Assembly (NCBI RefSeq): GCF_023639785.1
Contig: NZ_CP098325.1
Coordinates: forward strand, 2,604,001-2,668,000
Direction of reading: 5' to 3'
Length of the DNA: 64,000 bases
DNA from: Leclercia adecarboxylata
GTDB lineage: Bacteria; Pseudomonadota; Gammaproteobacteria; Enterobacterales; Enterobacteriaceae
The position numbers and the translations under genes were made by a program. Position 1 is the stretch's first letter; the number at the start of each line of letters is the position of its first letter. The notes below the pieces were generated by a model. That model did no database searches and was not told where the DNA came from. It saw only the letters and a program-made list of their open reading frames with translations. This document shows, piece by piece, positions 1 to 8,507 of the stretch.

Positions 1-2819
1 AGTTCATCAGCGCGGGCACGCGTGATGCCGTCTTTGAATTCGTCTGACAGAACGATATCCTCACACTTGCGCCTTGCAATTAAGTGACCATAACCAATGG
101 TGCAATAGCCCTCTGAATCATTATAAGGTTTTGACTTAAATGACTCCCATCCTTTGATAAACGCTTTTCCTTCATCTGAAACCTGTAACTGGTTTATATC
201 AACCCGGTTTCTATTTTTGACATTTTCACTGAAAGTGTTCTCGTAACCTTCGCGCAATATTTCCAACGGATCACGTAAGTCACTTCGTCGTCTGTAAGGG
301 AGATTTGATGTATTGTTTGGAGGCGATTCAGACTCATTTCCAGGATAGTATTCAAAATGTAGCATATAAACGGTCTGCCCCGCTATAATGCAGGGATGCT
401 TGTTTGTTTCTGGAGAAATCATTAAACCTGTTTTAGCTATTATACTACCTTGACTCACTTTATCTCCTACATTAACAGTAATACTATTAGGATCAACCTC
501 TCCATAACGTGCAAAAAAACGTCTGTTATCATTCGTTTTATGCTCGATTGTTATTTGTGATGTCCCCATATAATAAGCTGTAATGCTTTTGACTGTTCCG
601 TTACAAACAGCAACAATTTCTGTCGAAGGTTCGGTATATAAATCACGAGCAGCATGTTTACGACTCCCTCCGCTTCGATTTCGACCAAATATGGCCTGAG
701 AGGCATTGCTGTCACTTAAAAATGCAGCCCAGTAATAATTTTTCCAGACTCCATTAATATCATTCTTCGGTTTGACTTTAAGCGGAAATATAATCAATTT
801 CTGATCGTTTGAGACAGCATCTAAAAACACTACCGGATGCATATGCCACGGATCCGGCCCCAGTACCACACCCTTTTCCGACACTGCCTTCATCCATGTC
901 ATCTTATCCAGAAACGCTTCCAGGTACGTTTTCCATAACGGTGCGTCCGTGGTTAATGTATCCAGGTAGTTCTTCCAGAGCGAGTCATCCTTGCCGTAAT
1001 ACCATTCACTGGCGTGCTTCGCTATCACACGGTACAGATGGTCGCGATACGACACATTATGAACCGCCTGAAGATACTCCTGCTCCGAGTAATGTCCGTC
1101 CTGGTTACTGTCTATCAACTCCAGCAGGCGTTTATAGTTATACTTGTTCAGCGCGTGAGTGGTCCGGGATTCCTCCTGTGCTGCTTTATACAACTGCTCC
1201 AGAATACCCTTCACCACGTTATTCGGTTGTTTTATCCCATCAATCAGGTCAAAACTCTCTGGTGTCTTATCCAGCGTAACAAAGCCAAGCTCACCAAGCG
1301 CATACTGCGACACTTTCTGAACACTGGCTGCGGCCAGCCAGCCACCTTCAGGCCGTATCTGATAATATGCCGCATCCCTATTACTGGTCAGCGTCTTCCC
1401 CTCAGCATCAGCGCCAGGGACTTTTGCCAGTGTCAGAATACCCGCGGCCCTTGTTTTACGACTGCCCGCAACCATTCCCCGCTCACCCTTTTCAAACAAC
1501 GGTGTATCGGTTTTCCAGGTCAGATAAACAGGCGCATCCTCTTCCGCATGTCCGGGATTAGTGATGAACTTCTCCATATCATCCATGCTCAGGCACTCTA
1601 TGTGTACCTGGTAGCGCGAGCGTTTCCCGTTTTCTTCCGGTAGCTGATAAAAACCCATATGCCCGAGACTGTCTCCGGCATTGACCGGTACAGGCGCTGA
1701 AGGTACATACACATCATTAAAAACGGGTTCACTACCGGATGCTGCCGGTGCAACCGACGTCAGACTGTCGCCGTCTGACACCACCCATACCCGGTCGCCC
1801 TTCTTCGGGCTATGCTTGAGATTATCCTTATCTTGCCCCAGGGTTACCAGACTGAAGGTTCTTGCAGCATCGCCATCATTCTTACCCGGACGGGTAACCT
1901 GCTGCAAAGTGTTACCGGGTTCGTAAGAAAGCGGGAAACCTGCCACCAGGTTGCCTGCATTTTTATATTGCAGTACATCGTCACGGCTCAGATAGTATGA
2001 CCAGTCAGTACGCGAGGTGCAGTTCACCACACCTTCTTGCCGGGTACTATAAGAAGGTGAGCATTTTGCCCACCAGGATGGAATGGGCGCTGACGCCACC
2101 GCTTTCAGTGAACCCTGGTCAGATACAGTCCAGACTCTGGTGCCTGCTGCAAGTGTGTCCCCTACTGCATTTTTCGTCTCACGGGTAATGGTCACTTCAG
2201 TGAACTGACGTCTGTCACTACTTCGGGTCACAATGTTGTCACCCAGCGTGACAACCGTGCCTTTATTCAGTTTTCCGGCTGCGCGGCCTGCATGCAAATC
2301 TTCCGCACTGGTGTAATAGCGCTGGATCTTTGCCACTTTTCTGTCCGATAGATTTCCCTGTTGTTTATAAGCAGCATAAGGCGCCAGATTCATATACAGA
2401 GTGAAAAATGTCAGTCCGCTCTCTTCTGTATCACCCGGCTGGATATAATGTTTCACCAGCACAAAAGAGGTCGAAAGGAACAGTTTTTCACCGCGCCATT
2501 CAATCGCGGCACTCTCGTAATCCTTGCATATCCGCCAGGCAACTATTTCACCATCCGCCATACAACGAATAAATTGCTCCCCTTTATACGGTTCCCGACA
2601 ATATTCATTCTCTGCCGTGCTGTCAGTACTCAGGGCGCACCATGGAATGGTGGCATCAGTAATATGGATACCGCCATGCCACATCCCCTGACTTCCCACC
2701 AGATACAGTCCGGAGCTTTCTCCTCCGACCGTCGATAACAGCTCTTCCACAGTGGTAAAGGCATGACCATTTTTGTTTGACGGTACGGGGTAACTGATTT
2801 TGGGTAACGTTGCTGTCAT
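1..2819 (-). CDS. Large T6SS effector, M23 peptidase-like plus GH24 lysozyme (3' end outside window)
   Basis: The open frame has no stop for 939 codons and leaves the window at base 1, so the C-terminus is missing. It starts 15 bases after vgrG behind GAAGGTG, so it is probably VgrG cargo or a VgrG-linked effector. Residues 1-550 match no family I can name. Residues 570-581 are a canonical EF-hand loop (DSNQDGHYSEQE). Residues about 680-830 resemble an M23 (LytM-type) metallopeptidase: H722-x3-D726 and H821 (MLHFE) fit the zinc ligands, although the usual catalytic histidines are absent. Residues 881 onward match T4 lysozyme, with E892, D901 and T907 at the spacing of T4 E11/D20/T26, followed by TIGYGH. 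Such enzymes cut peptide stems and glycan strands of peptidoglycan. The cognate immunity gene should lie just left of the window. Effector role is inferred from position and domains. Confidence 0.85.
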   Translation of the reverse strand, partial: MTATLPKISYPVPSNKNGHAFTTVEELLSTVGGESSGLYLVGSQGMWHGGIHITDATIPWCALSTDSTAENEYCREPYKGEQFIRCMADGEIVAWRICKDYESAAIEWRGEKLFLSTSFVLVKHYIQPGDTEESGLTFFTLYMNLAPYAAYKQQGNLSDRKVAKIQRYYTSAEDLHAGRAAGKLNKGTVVTLGDNIVTRSSDRRQFTEVTITRETKNAVGDTLAAGTRVWTVSDQGSLKAVASAPIPSWWAKCSPSYSTRQEGVVNCTSRTDWSYYLSRDDVLQYKNAGNLVAGFPLSYEPGNTLQQVTRPGKNDGDAARTFSLVTLGQDKDNLKHSPKKGDRVWVVSDGDSLTSVAPAASGSEPVFNDVYVPSAPVPVNAGDSLGHMGFYQLPEENGKRSRYQVHIECLSMDDMEKFITNPGHAEEDAPVYLTWKTDTPLFEKGERGMVAGSRKTRAAGILTLAKVPGADAEGKTLTSNRDAAYYQIRPEGGWLAAASVQKVSQYALGELGFVTLDKTPESFDLIDGIKQPNNVVKGILEQLYKAAQEESRTTHALNKYNYKRLLELIDSNQDGHYSEQEYLQAVHNVSYRDHLYRVIAKHASEWYYGKDDSLWKNYLDTLTTDAPLWKTYLEAFLDKMTWMKAVSEKGVVLGPDPWHMHPVVFLDAVSNDQKLIIFPLKVKPKNDINGVWKNYYWAAFLSDSNASQAIFGRNRSGGSRKHAARDLYTEPSTEIVAVCNGTVKSITAYYMGTSQITIEHKTNDNRRFFARYGEVDPNSITVNVGDKVSQGSIIAKTGLMISPETNKHPCIIAGQTVYMLHFEYYPGNESESPPNNTSNLPYRRRSDLRDPLEILREGYENTFSENVKNRNRVDINQLQVSDEGKAFIKGWESFKSKPYNDSEGYCTIGYGHLIARRKCEDIVLSDEFKDGITRARADE

Positions 2820-2834
2820 AAATCACCTTCCATG

Positions 2835-5180
2835 CTATTCACTTGTCCATTTAGCGGAATTTTTAGTCGTAACCGTCACGTCCGTCATTTTAAAGTCTGG
2901 TGTCTCCAGTGGCACGCTGCTACCGCTCCCGGGCACCAGATAGCTCGCTACCTTCATCACCATCATCCCTTCGGAACCATGCTCTATCCCGTTCTTACTC
3001 AGCCTCAGGTAAGACCCGCCGCCGTTCAGCGTCAGCGTTTCCGGGGTGCTGATAATAATTTCGTCTTCACTACTGGTCACCGTCAGCTGCTTTTCAGAAA
3101 ACAGGGCCATCGTGTTGTGCTGAGCCTGAATCTCGATGTCGCCCTGGTTGGCAACCAGCTTAGCCCCGTCTTTATGCACAAACAGACCGAGGGATTTTTC
3201 CACCGTCACCGACAGATTTTTCATCGCACCGATATCAAGATGCTGGCCGGCATTGATCATGGTGTTGCGGGTGCTGCTGAGCTGAAGGTGTTCGCCTGAG
3301 CTCAGGGCCACCCCCTGCGGGGCGCTTCCCAGCAGGACTGCAGACTGAAGGTCTTTGATTTTGTCGGTCACAAAACTAATCTGGGTACTGATGTCACTGA
3401 CCAGGGCTCCGGCGGCTTCAGCTGCGCTGTTCAGCGCCTGCATCTGGCTGTTCGCCTGGTTAATCTGACCTATCGCAGGGGCCATTTCCAGCACCGGGCC
3501 CTGCGCTTTAGCCTGGGCATCCGCCGTCAGGAACAGCCCTTTTGCCGCACGTACGGCACCATGCTCATCCGTTCGCAGTTCAAAACCGGCCCCGCGTTTT
3601 TCACGCTGGCTGTTGACCAGGTGTCCCATGTTCAGCTGCGTCTTGCCGTATTCCGTCGCGAGCTTGATATGCTCTTCCTGGCGCTTATCCTCCATCCGCA
3701 GCTTATTGTTCGCCGGCGTGCGCCACACGTTCCGCGTATGATTGTCGCTGGTGACAGGGTCCGGATGCTCTGAATCATGCAGGGCATAGGCGATGTAGGG
3801 ACGATCCGGGTCTCCGCCGTCAAATACGACGGCCACTTCCGTTCCGTCGGTAAGCGGGGAGTGGAATCCGTACGTATCACCGGCATAGGGTTTCGCCAGC
3901 CGCAGCCACACAAATGCATAACCCGGTTCAGCACTGCTGCGGTCGAAGTCCAGTTTTACCCGGTAGCGCCCCTGCGGGTCGAGCCAGGAATACGTGTCGC
4001 CTTTCTGTGTGCTTTCCACCCGGGCAGGCAGCGAGCCGGATATCACCGGCCGCCTGAGCAGTGCCGGACGCCAGCAGACGGTTTCGCTGTAGGGGATCCC
4101 CTCAAACGTCAGCGTAAAGCTGCTTTTGCGTGAACCGCTGGTGCGCACCCTGGTGATGACGATGCCTTTCCTGACGGCATCAGGTAACGTGCCGTCCGTT
4201 TCCAGGACCTGACCCGGAGTCAGGTGAGGGCTCGAGGAGTGCCCGCTGACGTGATACTGCGCGTTCAGAATGCGTTCGTGGCGCAGGCGGGCGAAGTATG
4301 CCCCGGTTTCCGGGCTGTCAGCGTCACCTGCTGTCAGGAAGGGTTCAGCATAATGGTAGGTTTCCCCGGTGGTGATCCCTTCCCTGCTGAAAATGCTTTC
4401 GGCGCTGTCCTGAGGTTTCAGCGCTTCACGGTAGTTGTAGTCCCGGGTGGCCACACTCCCGCTCACCACGTTATATGCGGTCTGAATATCCCAGATACTC
4501 TCCTGCCCGCTGTCGCTCATCCCGGCCGGGTTGCGCAGTGGCAGGGTGACGCCAAATTCATACTGCTGCTGACTGTCCTGAAAAATCACCACGTCCTGTT
4601 CAAGACGGCTGTTCATTTCATAGCGCCAGTAAATGCCCACCTCGGCCAGCAGACGCTGGATAAACTCCAGGTCAGTTTCCCGCCACTGGGTGATGAGCTC
4701 CCGGGAGGGATACTCACGGGAAAGCCGGAACTCAAAATCAGGCCCTTCCAGGCCGTGTTTACGCAGCACCTGCTCAACCACTTCAGTGACCGACTGGTTA
4801 AGGTAAATCTGGCTGCCCTTTGTCAAGCCAAGAAGCGCGATTCGGGGAACGATCGTCAGCGCGTAACGGGTATCATCATTAGACGTGGATATCCGGCGAA
4901 AGGACTCCACCACACCGAATACCGTCCGGACCGGCAGCGCCGGGGTGCCGTCAAACACCGGGATCTGGAAAGTGAATGACGCGGGCTTCAGCAGTAACGT
5001 GTCGCAGGCAATCTCCGCCGAGGAGCAGGTGACCGCCACGTCATAGCGCCAGGGCTGGCTGAGAGATTCCACCGCGCTGTAACGCAACACATCCAGGAAA
5101 TGGCTGCATTCATGCACATCAACCCGGTACCGTGACTGCCCTGAAAGCTGTTGCACCACGCTGGAAGCCTTGTTGATCAT
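2835..5180 (-). CDS. vgrG: VgrG (TssI), T6SS spike protein
   Basis: This 781-residue protein is the trimeric spike at the tip of the T6SS Hcp tube. It punctures target cells and carries effectors. The N-terminal half has the phage gp27/gp5-like fold typical of VgrG, followed by the conserved OB-fold stretch around FDGGDPDRPYI and then HTRNVWRTPANNKLRMED. The C-terminal part, about residues 520-781, is the repetitive DUF2345-type beta region that forms the needle. No extra enzymatic C-terminal extension is visible, so the cargo is probably supplied by the adjacent downstream gene. The start codon overlaps the clpV stop by four bases (ATGA), indicating translational coupling. Confidence 0.95.
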   Translation of the reverse strand: MINKASSVVQQLSGQSRYRVDVHECSHFLDVLRYSAVESLSQPWRYDVAVTCSSAEIACDTLLLKPASFTFQIPVFDGTPALPVRTVFGVVESFRRISTSNDDTRYALTIVPRIALLGLTKGSQIYLNQSVTEVVEQVLRKHGLEGPDFEFRLSREYPSRELITQWRETDLEFIQRLLAEVGIYWRYEMNSRLEQDVVIFQDSQQQYEFGVTLPLRNPAGMSDSGQESIWDIQTAYNVVSGSVATRDYNYREALKPQDSAESIFSREGITTGETYHYAEPFLTAGDADSPETGAYFARLRHERILNAQYHVSGHSSSPHLTPGQVLETDGTLPDAVRKGIVITRVRTSGSRKSSFTLTFEGIPYSETVCWRPALLRRPVISGSLPARVESTQKGDTYSWLDPQGRYRVKLDFDRSSAEPGYAFVWLRLAKPYAGDTYGFHSPLTDGTEVAVVFDGGDPDRPYIAYALHDSEHPDPVTSDNHTRNVWRTPANNKLRMEDKRQEEHIKLATEYGKTQLNMGHLVNSQREKRGAGFELRTDEHGAVRAAKGLFLTADAQAKAQGPVLEMAPAIGQINQANSQMQALNSAAEAAGALVSDISTQISFVTDKIKDLQSAVLLGSAPQGVALSSGEHLQLSSTRNTMINAGQHLDIGAMKNLSVTVEKSLGLFVHKDGAKLVANQGDIEIQAQHNTMALFSEKQLTVTSSEDEIIISTPETLTLNGGGSYLRLSKNGIEHGSEGMMVMKVASYLVPGSGSSVPLETPDFKMTDVTVTTKNSAKWTSE

Positions 5181-7849
5181 GACGGCTCTCCTTCTGCCTG
5201 TTCATCAAACGCCAGCACAATGCCCTCTGCATCATCCCAGGTCAGCTGTAGCGAGGACGGTTTTTGTTTAGCCGCCATATGGCTTAATAACTGCTGGCTC
5301 AGAACCGGCAGGATCTGCTGATTAAGCAGGCTGTCCACGTTGCGGGCACCGGTATCCGGCAGCAAACACGCCTTCGTCAGCGTGTCGATGAGACTTTCGC
5401 CAGTGTGAGTGGAAATACCGTAGTGGCGTTTCAGACGCGTGCTCACCTGTGCCAGCTTCATGCCGACGATGGTGCGCATGGCATCCATTGCCAGCGGGCG
5501 GTATATCACCGTCTGGAAGCGGGCAAGCAGCGCTGGCTGGAAATGATCGCGCAGGATCGGGCGTAACAACTCATGCAGTTCACTCTCAGTGGCTTCCGGC
5601 TGCTCTTCCAGCAACTGCATCAACGGATCACTGCCCAGGTTGGACGTCATCAGGATCACGGTATTACGGAAATCAATTTCGCGCCCTTCCCCGTCCCGCA
5701 TAAAGCCCCGGTCAAAGACCTGATAAAACAGGTTCATCACATCCCGATGGGCCTTCTCCACTTCATCGAGCAGCACCACGCTGTATGGCCGCTTACGGAC
5801 TGCCTCGGTGAGAATGCCGCCCTGACCATATCCTACATAGCCTGGAGGGGAGCCTTTCAACTGCGAGACCGTGTGCGGCTCCTGGTATTCGGAAAGGTTG
5901 ATAGTAATGAGCGATTTCTCACCACCATACATAACGTCAGCAAGTGCGAGCGCGGTTTCTGTTTTGCCCACCCCGCTTGGCCCCACCAGTAAAAACACAC
6001 CCTGCGGCCCGTTCTCCGGCGTGAGACCGGTTTTTGACGCTCGCAGTCGTTGGGCTATGGCATTAAGGGCAGGACTCTGACCGACTACACGGGTAGCCAG
6101 CTGCTCTTCCAGCGTCAGTAATTCGGTTTGCTCATCCTTCATCAGTGACGAGAGAGGAACCCCTGTCCAGTCGGCAATAACGGTTGCAACGGTGCGGACA
6201 TCAACATCCAGACCCAGTAATGGGCTGTTATTCTGAATCTGGGAGAGCTCCTGCTGGAAGGCGGAGATCTCCTTCTGTCGGCTGATGTCTTCCCGGCAGG
6301 CTTTCAGCGAGTCGGTGAGCCGCTTTTCGGTTTCATATTGTGTTTGAAGGGCAGCTTTCTGCTGGTTGAGATCCAGAGTAAGTTGCTCGATCTGAGGCAG
6401 ACGGCTGGCATCAACAGTGTTACCCAGGGAAATATCTTCCAGTAACTCCTGTTGCTCCATGGCAAGTGCAGTTAGCCGGGCCTGCAACCGGGTAAGCTGT
6501 TCTGGCAGCGTGTCCAGGCTCATCCGTACCCGGGCCGCAGCCGTATCCAGTAAGTCCACAGCTTTATCAGGCAGCTGGCGCCCTGTCAGGTAGCGGCGGG
6601 ATAGCGTCACTGCTGCCCGGACGGCCTCACCGGTAATGTGTACGCCATGATGTTCGGCATAGCGGGATTTCAGACCGCGCAGCATCAGGCAGGCTGTCTC
6701 ATCATCGGGCTCATCAACCTTGACCATCTGAAAGCGGCGCTCCAGGGCAGCGTCACGTTCGAAGTACTGCTTGTATTCACTCCAGGTGGTGGCCGCAATG
6801 GTCCGCAGTTCACCGCGAGCCAGTGCCGGTTTCAGCAGGTTAGCCGCATCTGCCCCACCCGCCTGATTACCCGCCCCGATAATAGTGTGCGCCTCATCAA
6901 TAAACAGCAGCACCGGCACCGGGGAGTGCTGTACGGCGTCGATGATATTTTTCAGACGCTGTTCGAATTCACCCTTTACACCTGCACCCGCCTGAAGCAA
7001 ACCCAGATCCAGTGTCCTGACGATGACGGGCTTTAGACTTTCGGGCACATTGCCCTCAGCAATACGTAGCGCCAGGCCTTCAACCAGGGCCGTTTTGCCC
7101 ACGCCGGGTTCACCCACAAGGATCGGGTTGTTCTTCCTTCGTCTGGAGAGAATATCCACCATCTGACGGATTTCGTTGTCGCGTCCAAAGACAGGATCAA
7201 TCTTTCCTTCCCGGGCACGGGCGGTCACATCAACTGTAAAACGATTGAGAACGGACTCTTCCAGTGAAACGGCAGGCTGCGCACTTCCGCCTTCAGCCTG
7301 GTTTTGTGCTTCATGCTGTAACGGTGCCGCCCTGCCAATAATGCTGACATGGCCTGGCTGTTCACTGAGCGCAACGTCATACCGCTCATCTGACTGGGCT
7401 TCGAGCAAGGGACGTAACCTTTCCAGCTGGCAGGTGGTCAGCGTCATCAGTGGCCAGAGGCCATCGCAGCGCGTCAGCCCTGACGTTTCAATCATTGCCG
7501 TGAGCAAATGTATGCTGCGGATCTGCTCATCTCCGGCGAGTGTGGCGGCAAGCCAGGCCTGTTTCAGCAGCGCCTGGAGAGAAGCAGAAAGCTCTGGTCG
7601 GGTGCGAACTGAACGAGGCTGTGCATCCAGCCAGCTCAGAAGTGACTGCCAGACGGCATCCATATCCCATTCATAGCGCCGGGCAAGAACGGTCAGGTCA
7701 CCTTCCCCCTGCTCCAGCAACTTTAACAACCAGTGCTCAGGCGTGATTTCTGCATGCGCACGGGTCTGACATAAAGAAGCCGCACCCTCCAGTGCTCTGG
7801 CGCAATAAGGGGTAAGTCGTCGTAGCAGGACTGCTGAATGATTTTCCAT
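5177..7849 (-). CDS. clpV: ClpV (TssH), T6SS sheath-disassembly AAA+ ATPase
   Basis: This 890-residue Clp/Hsp100 ATPase pulls apart contracted TssB/TssC sheaths so that subunits can be reused. An N-terminal Clp repeat domain (about 1-160) is followed by two AAA+ modules. The first has Walker A GEPGVGKT and Walker B LLFIDEAH, and the second has GPSGVGKT and LLDEVEKAH. A coiled-coil middle segment lies around residues 420-540. Length fits T6SS ClpV. The start follows GAGGGA seven bases upstream. It lies 164 bases after hcp, beyond an intrinsic terminator, and its stop overlaps the vgrG start. Confidence 0.96.
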   Translation of the reverse strand: MENHSAVLLRRLTPYCARALEGAASLCQTRAHAEITPEHWLLKLLEQGEGDLTVLARRYEWDMDAVWQSLLSWLDAQPRSVRTRPELSASLQALLKQAWLAATLAGDEQIRSIHLLTAMIETSGLTRCDGLWPLMTLTTCQLERLRPLLEAQSDERYDVALSEQPGHVSIIGRAAPLQHEAQNQAEGGSAQPAVSLEESVLNRFTVDVTARAREGKIDPVFGRDNEIRQMVDILSRRRKNNPILVGEPGVGKTALVEGLALRIAEGNVPESLKPVIVRTLDLGLLQAGAGVKGEFEQRLKNIIDAVQHSPVPVLLFIDEAHTIIGAGNQAGGADAANLLKPALARGELRTIAATTWSEYKQYFERDAALERRFQMVKVDEPDDETACLMLRGLKSRYAEHHGVHITGEAVRAAVTLSRRYLTGRQLPDKAVDLLDTAAARVRMSLDTLPEQLTRLQARLTALAMEQQELLEDISLGNTVDASRLPQIEQLTLDLNQQKAALQTQYETEKRLTDSLKACREDISRQKEISAFQQELSQIQNNSPLLGLDVDVRTVATVIADWTGVPLSSLMKDEQTELLTLEEQLATRVVGQSPALNAIAQRLRASKTGLTPENGPQGVFLLVGPSGVGKTETALALADVMYGGEKSLITINLSEYQEPHTVSQLKGSPPGYVGYGQGGILTEAVRKRPYSVVLLDEVEKAHRDVMNLFYQVFDRGFMRDGEGREIDFRNTVILMTSNLGSDPLMQLLEEQPEATESELHELLRPILRDHFQPALLARFQTVIYRPLAMDAMRTIVGMKLAQVSTRLKRHYGISTHTGESLIDTLTKACLLPDTGARNVDSLLNQQILPVLSQQLLSHMAAKQKPSSLQLTWDDAEGIVLAFDEQAEGEPS

Positions 7850-7970
7850 GTCGTTCCCTCTTGTTCAGGCACGCTACCGCCCCTGGCCGTCAACCGATGC
7901 CCATAAGGTTCATGCCGATAAATTGTGATATTGCTCTGCGAAGCGTCCGTCTGACAGCCGCTCTGCGGAG

Positions 7971-8010
7971 CAAAACAAAAATGGCGGACAGAGGAGGTCT
8001 GTCCGCCAGG
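7971..8010 (-). terminator. Intrinsic terminator after hcp, inside the T6SS operon
   Basis: Read on the minus strand, ten-base arms (CTGGCGGACAG-type, 7982-7991 and 7999-8008) enclose a short loop and are followed by TTTTTGTTTTG. It begins only a few bases past the hcp stop codon. It probably makes hcp mRNA more abundant than clpV and downstream messages, or it separates them unless a second promoter lies in 7850-7970. Confidence 0.8.
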
Positions 8011-8013
8011 CTC

Positions 8014-8505
8014 TTACGCAGTGGTACGTTCGTTCCAGGAATCGGAATGAATGATGTTGCCGTCTTTGTAGGTCCAGGTGATTTTTTCGTAGCGAAGCTC
8101 GATCTGCTCAAGGTGGTTATGCTTCTCGAAGGAGGCATCCTTGATGTCGTGCATTTTCGGTGCGACTTTCACCAGTTTGACGTTTTCCAGTTTGGTGTTG
8201 AAATACTCAACCTCCTGGCCTGCGTCGTTGATTTTGTACCACTTGAATTCAGCTGACTTCAGGGTCTGGCCCGTGGTCACCGCTTTGTAAAGGTACGGGC
8301 TGGAAGAGTCGATCTCTTTGGTAAACAGGAACGGCGTGTGAATACGGGTGCCGGTCAGCTTGCCAGTGTTGTTATCGGTCGGGATGTACAGGGTGTGTTC
8401 CTGAGCAACAACTTCGATGCTTCCTTCGCGATCTTTCACATCTACGGAACCCTTGATGTCAGCGCCGCCATCGTCTTTCAGCCACAGATAAACTGGGATT
8501 GCCAT
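8014..8505 (-). CDS. hcp: Hcp (TssD), T6SS inner-tube protein
   Basis: This 163-residue protein begins MAIPVYLWLKDDGGADIKGS, the typical Hcp1-type N-terminus, and has the usual family length. Hexamers stack into the tube that is propelled out of the cell and carries small effectors in its lumen. No C-terminal effector extension is present. The start lies two bases after the stop of the OmpA-domain gene and is preceded by GGAGAAG. The gene is followed at once by a strong intrinsic terminator, which fits the need for far more Hcp than the other subunits. Confidence 0.97.
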   Translation of the reverse strand: MAIPVYLWLKDDGGADIKGSVDVKDREGSIEVVAQEHTLYIPTDNNTGKLTGTRIHTPFLFTKEIDSSSPYLYKAVTTGQTLKSAEFKWYKINDAGQEVEYFNTKLENVKLVKVAPKMHDIKDASFEKHNHLEQIELRYEKITWTYKDGNIIHSDSWNERTTA

Positions 8506-8507
8506 GT

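Noticed and set aside
809..2738. Several plus-strand open frames of 60-210 codons across the left end
   Set aside because: They are opposite-strand shadows of the large minus-strand effector gene, which has clear domains and an RBS; none of the plus-strand frames resembles a family.
4224..4979. 251-codon plus-strand frame opposite vgrG
   Set aside because: No recognisable family, no RBS, and vgrG on the other strand is certain.
7890..8138. 82-codon minus-strand frame between clpV and hcp
   Set aside because: It overlaps the 3' end of hcp out of frame and runs through the terminator hairpin; composition and residues look random.
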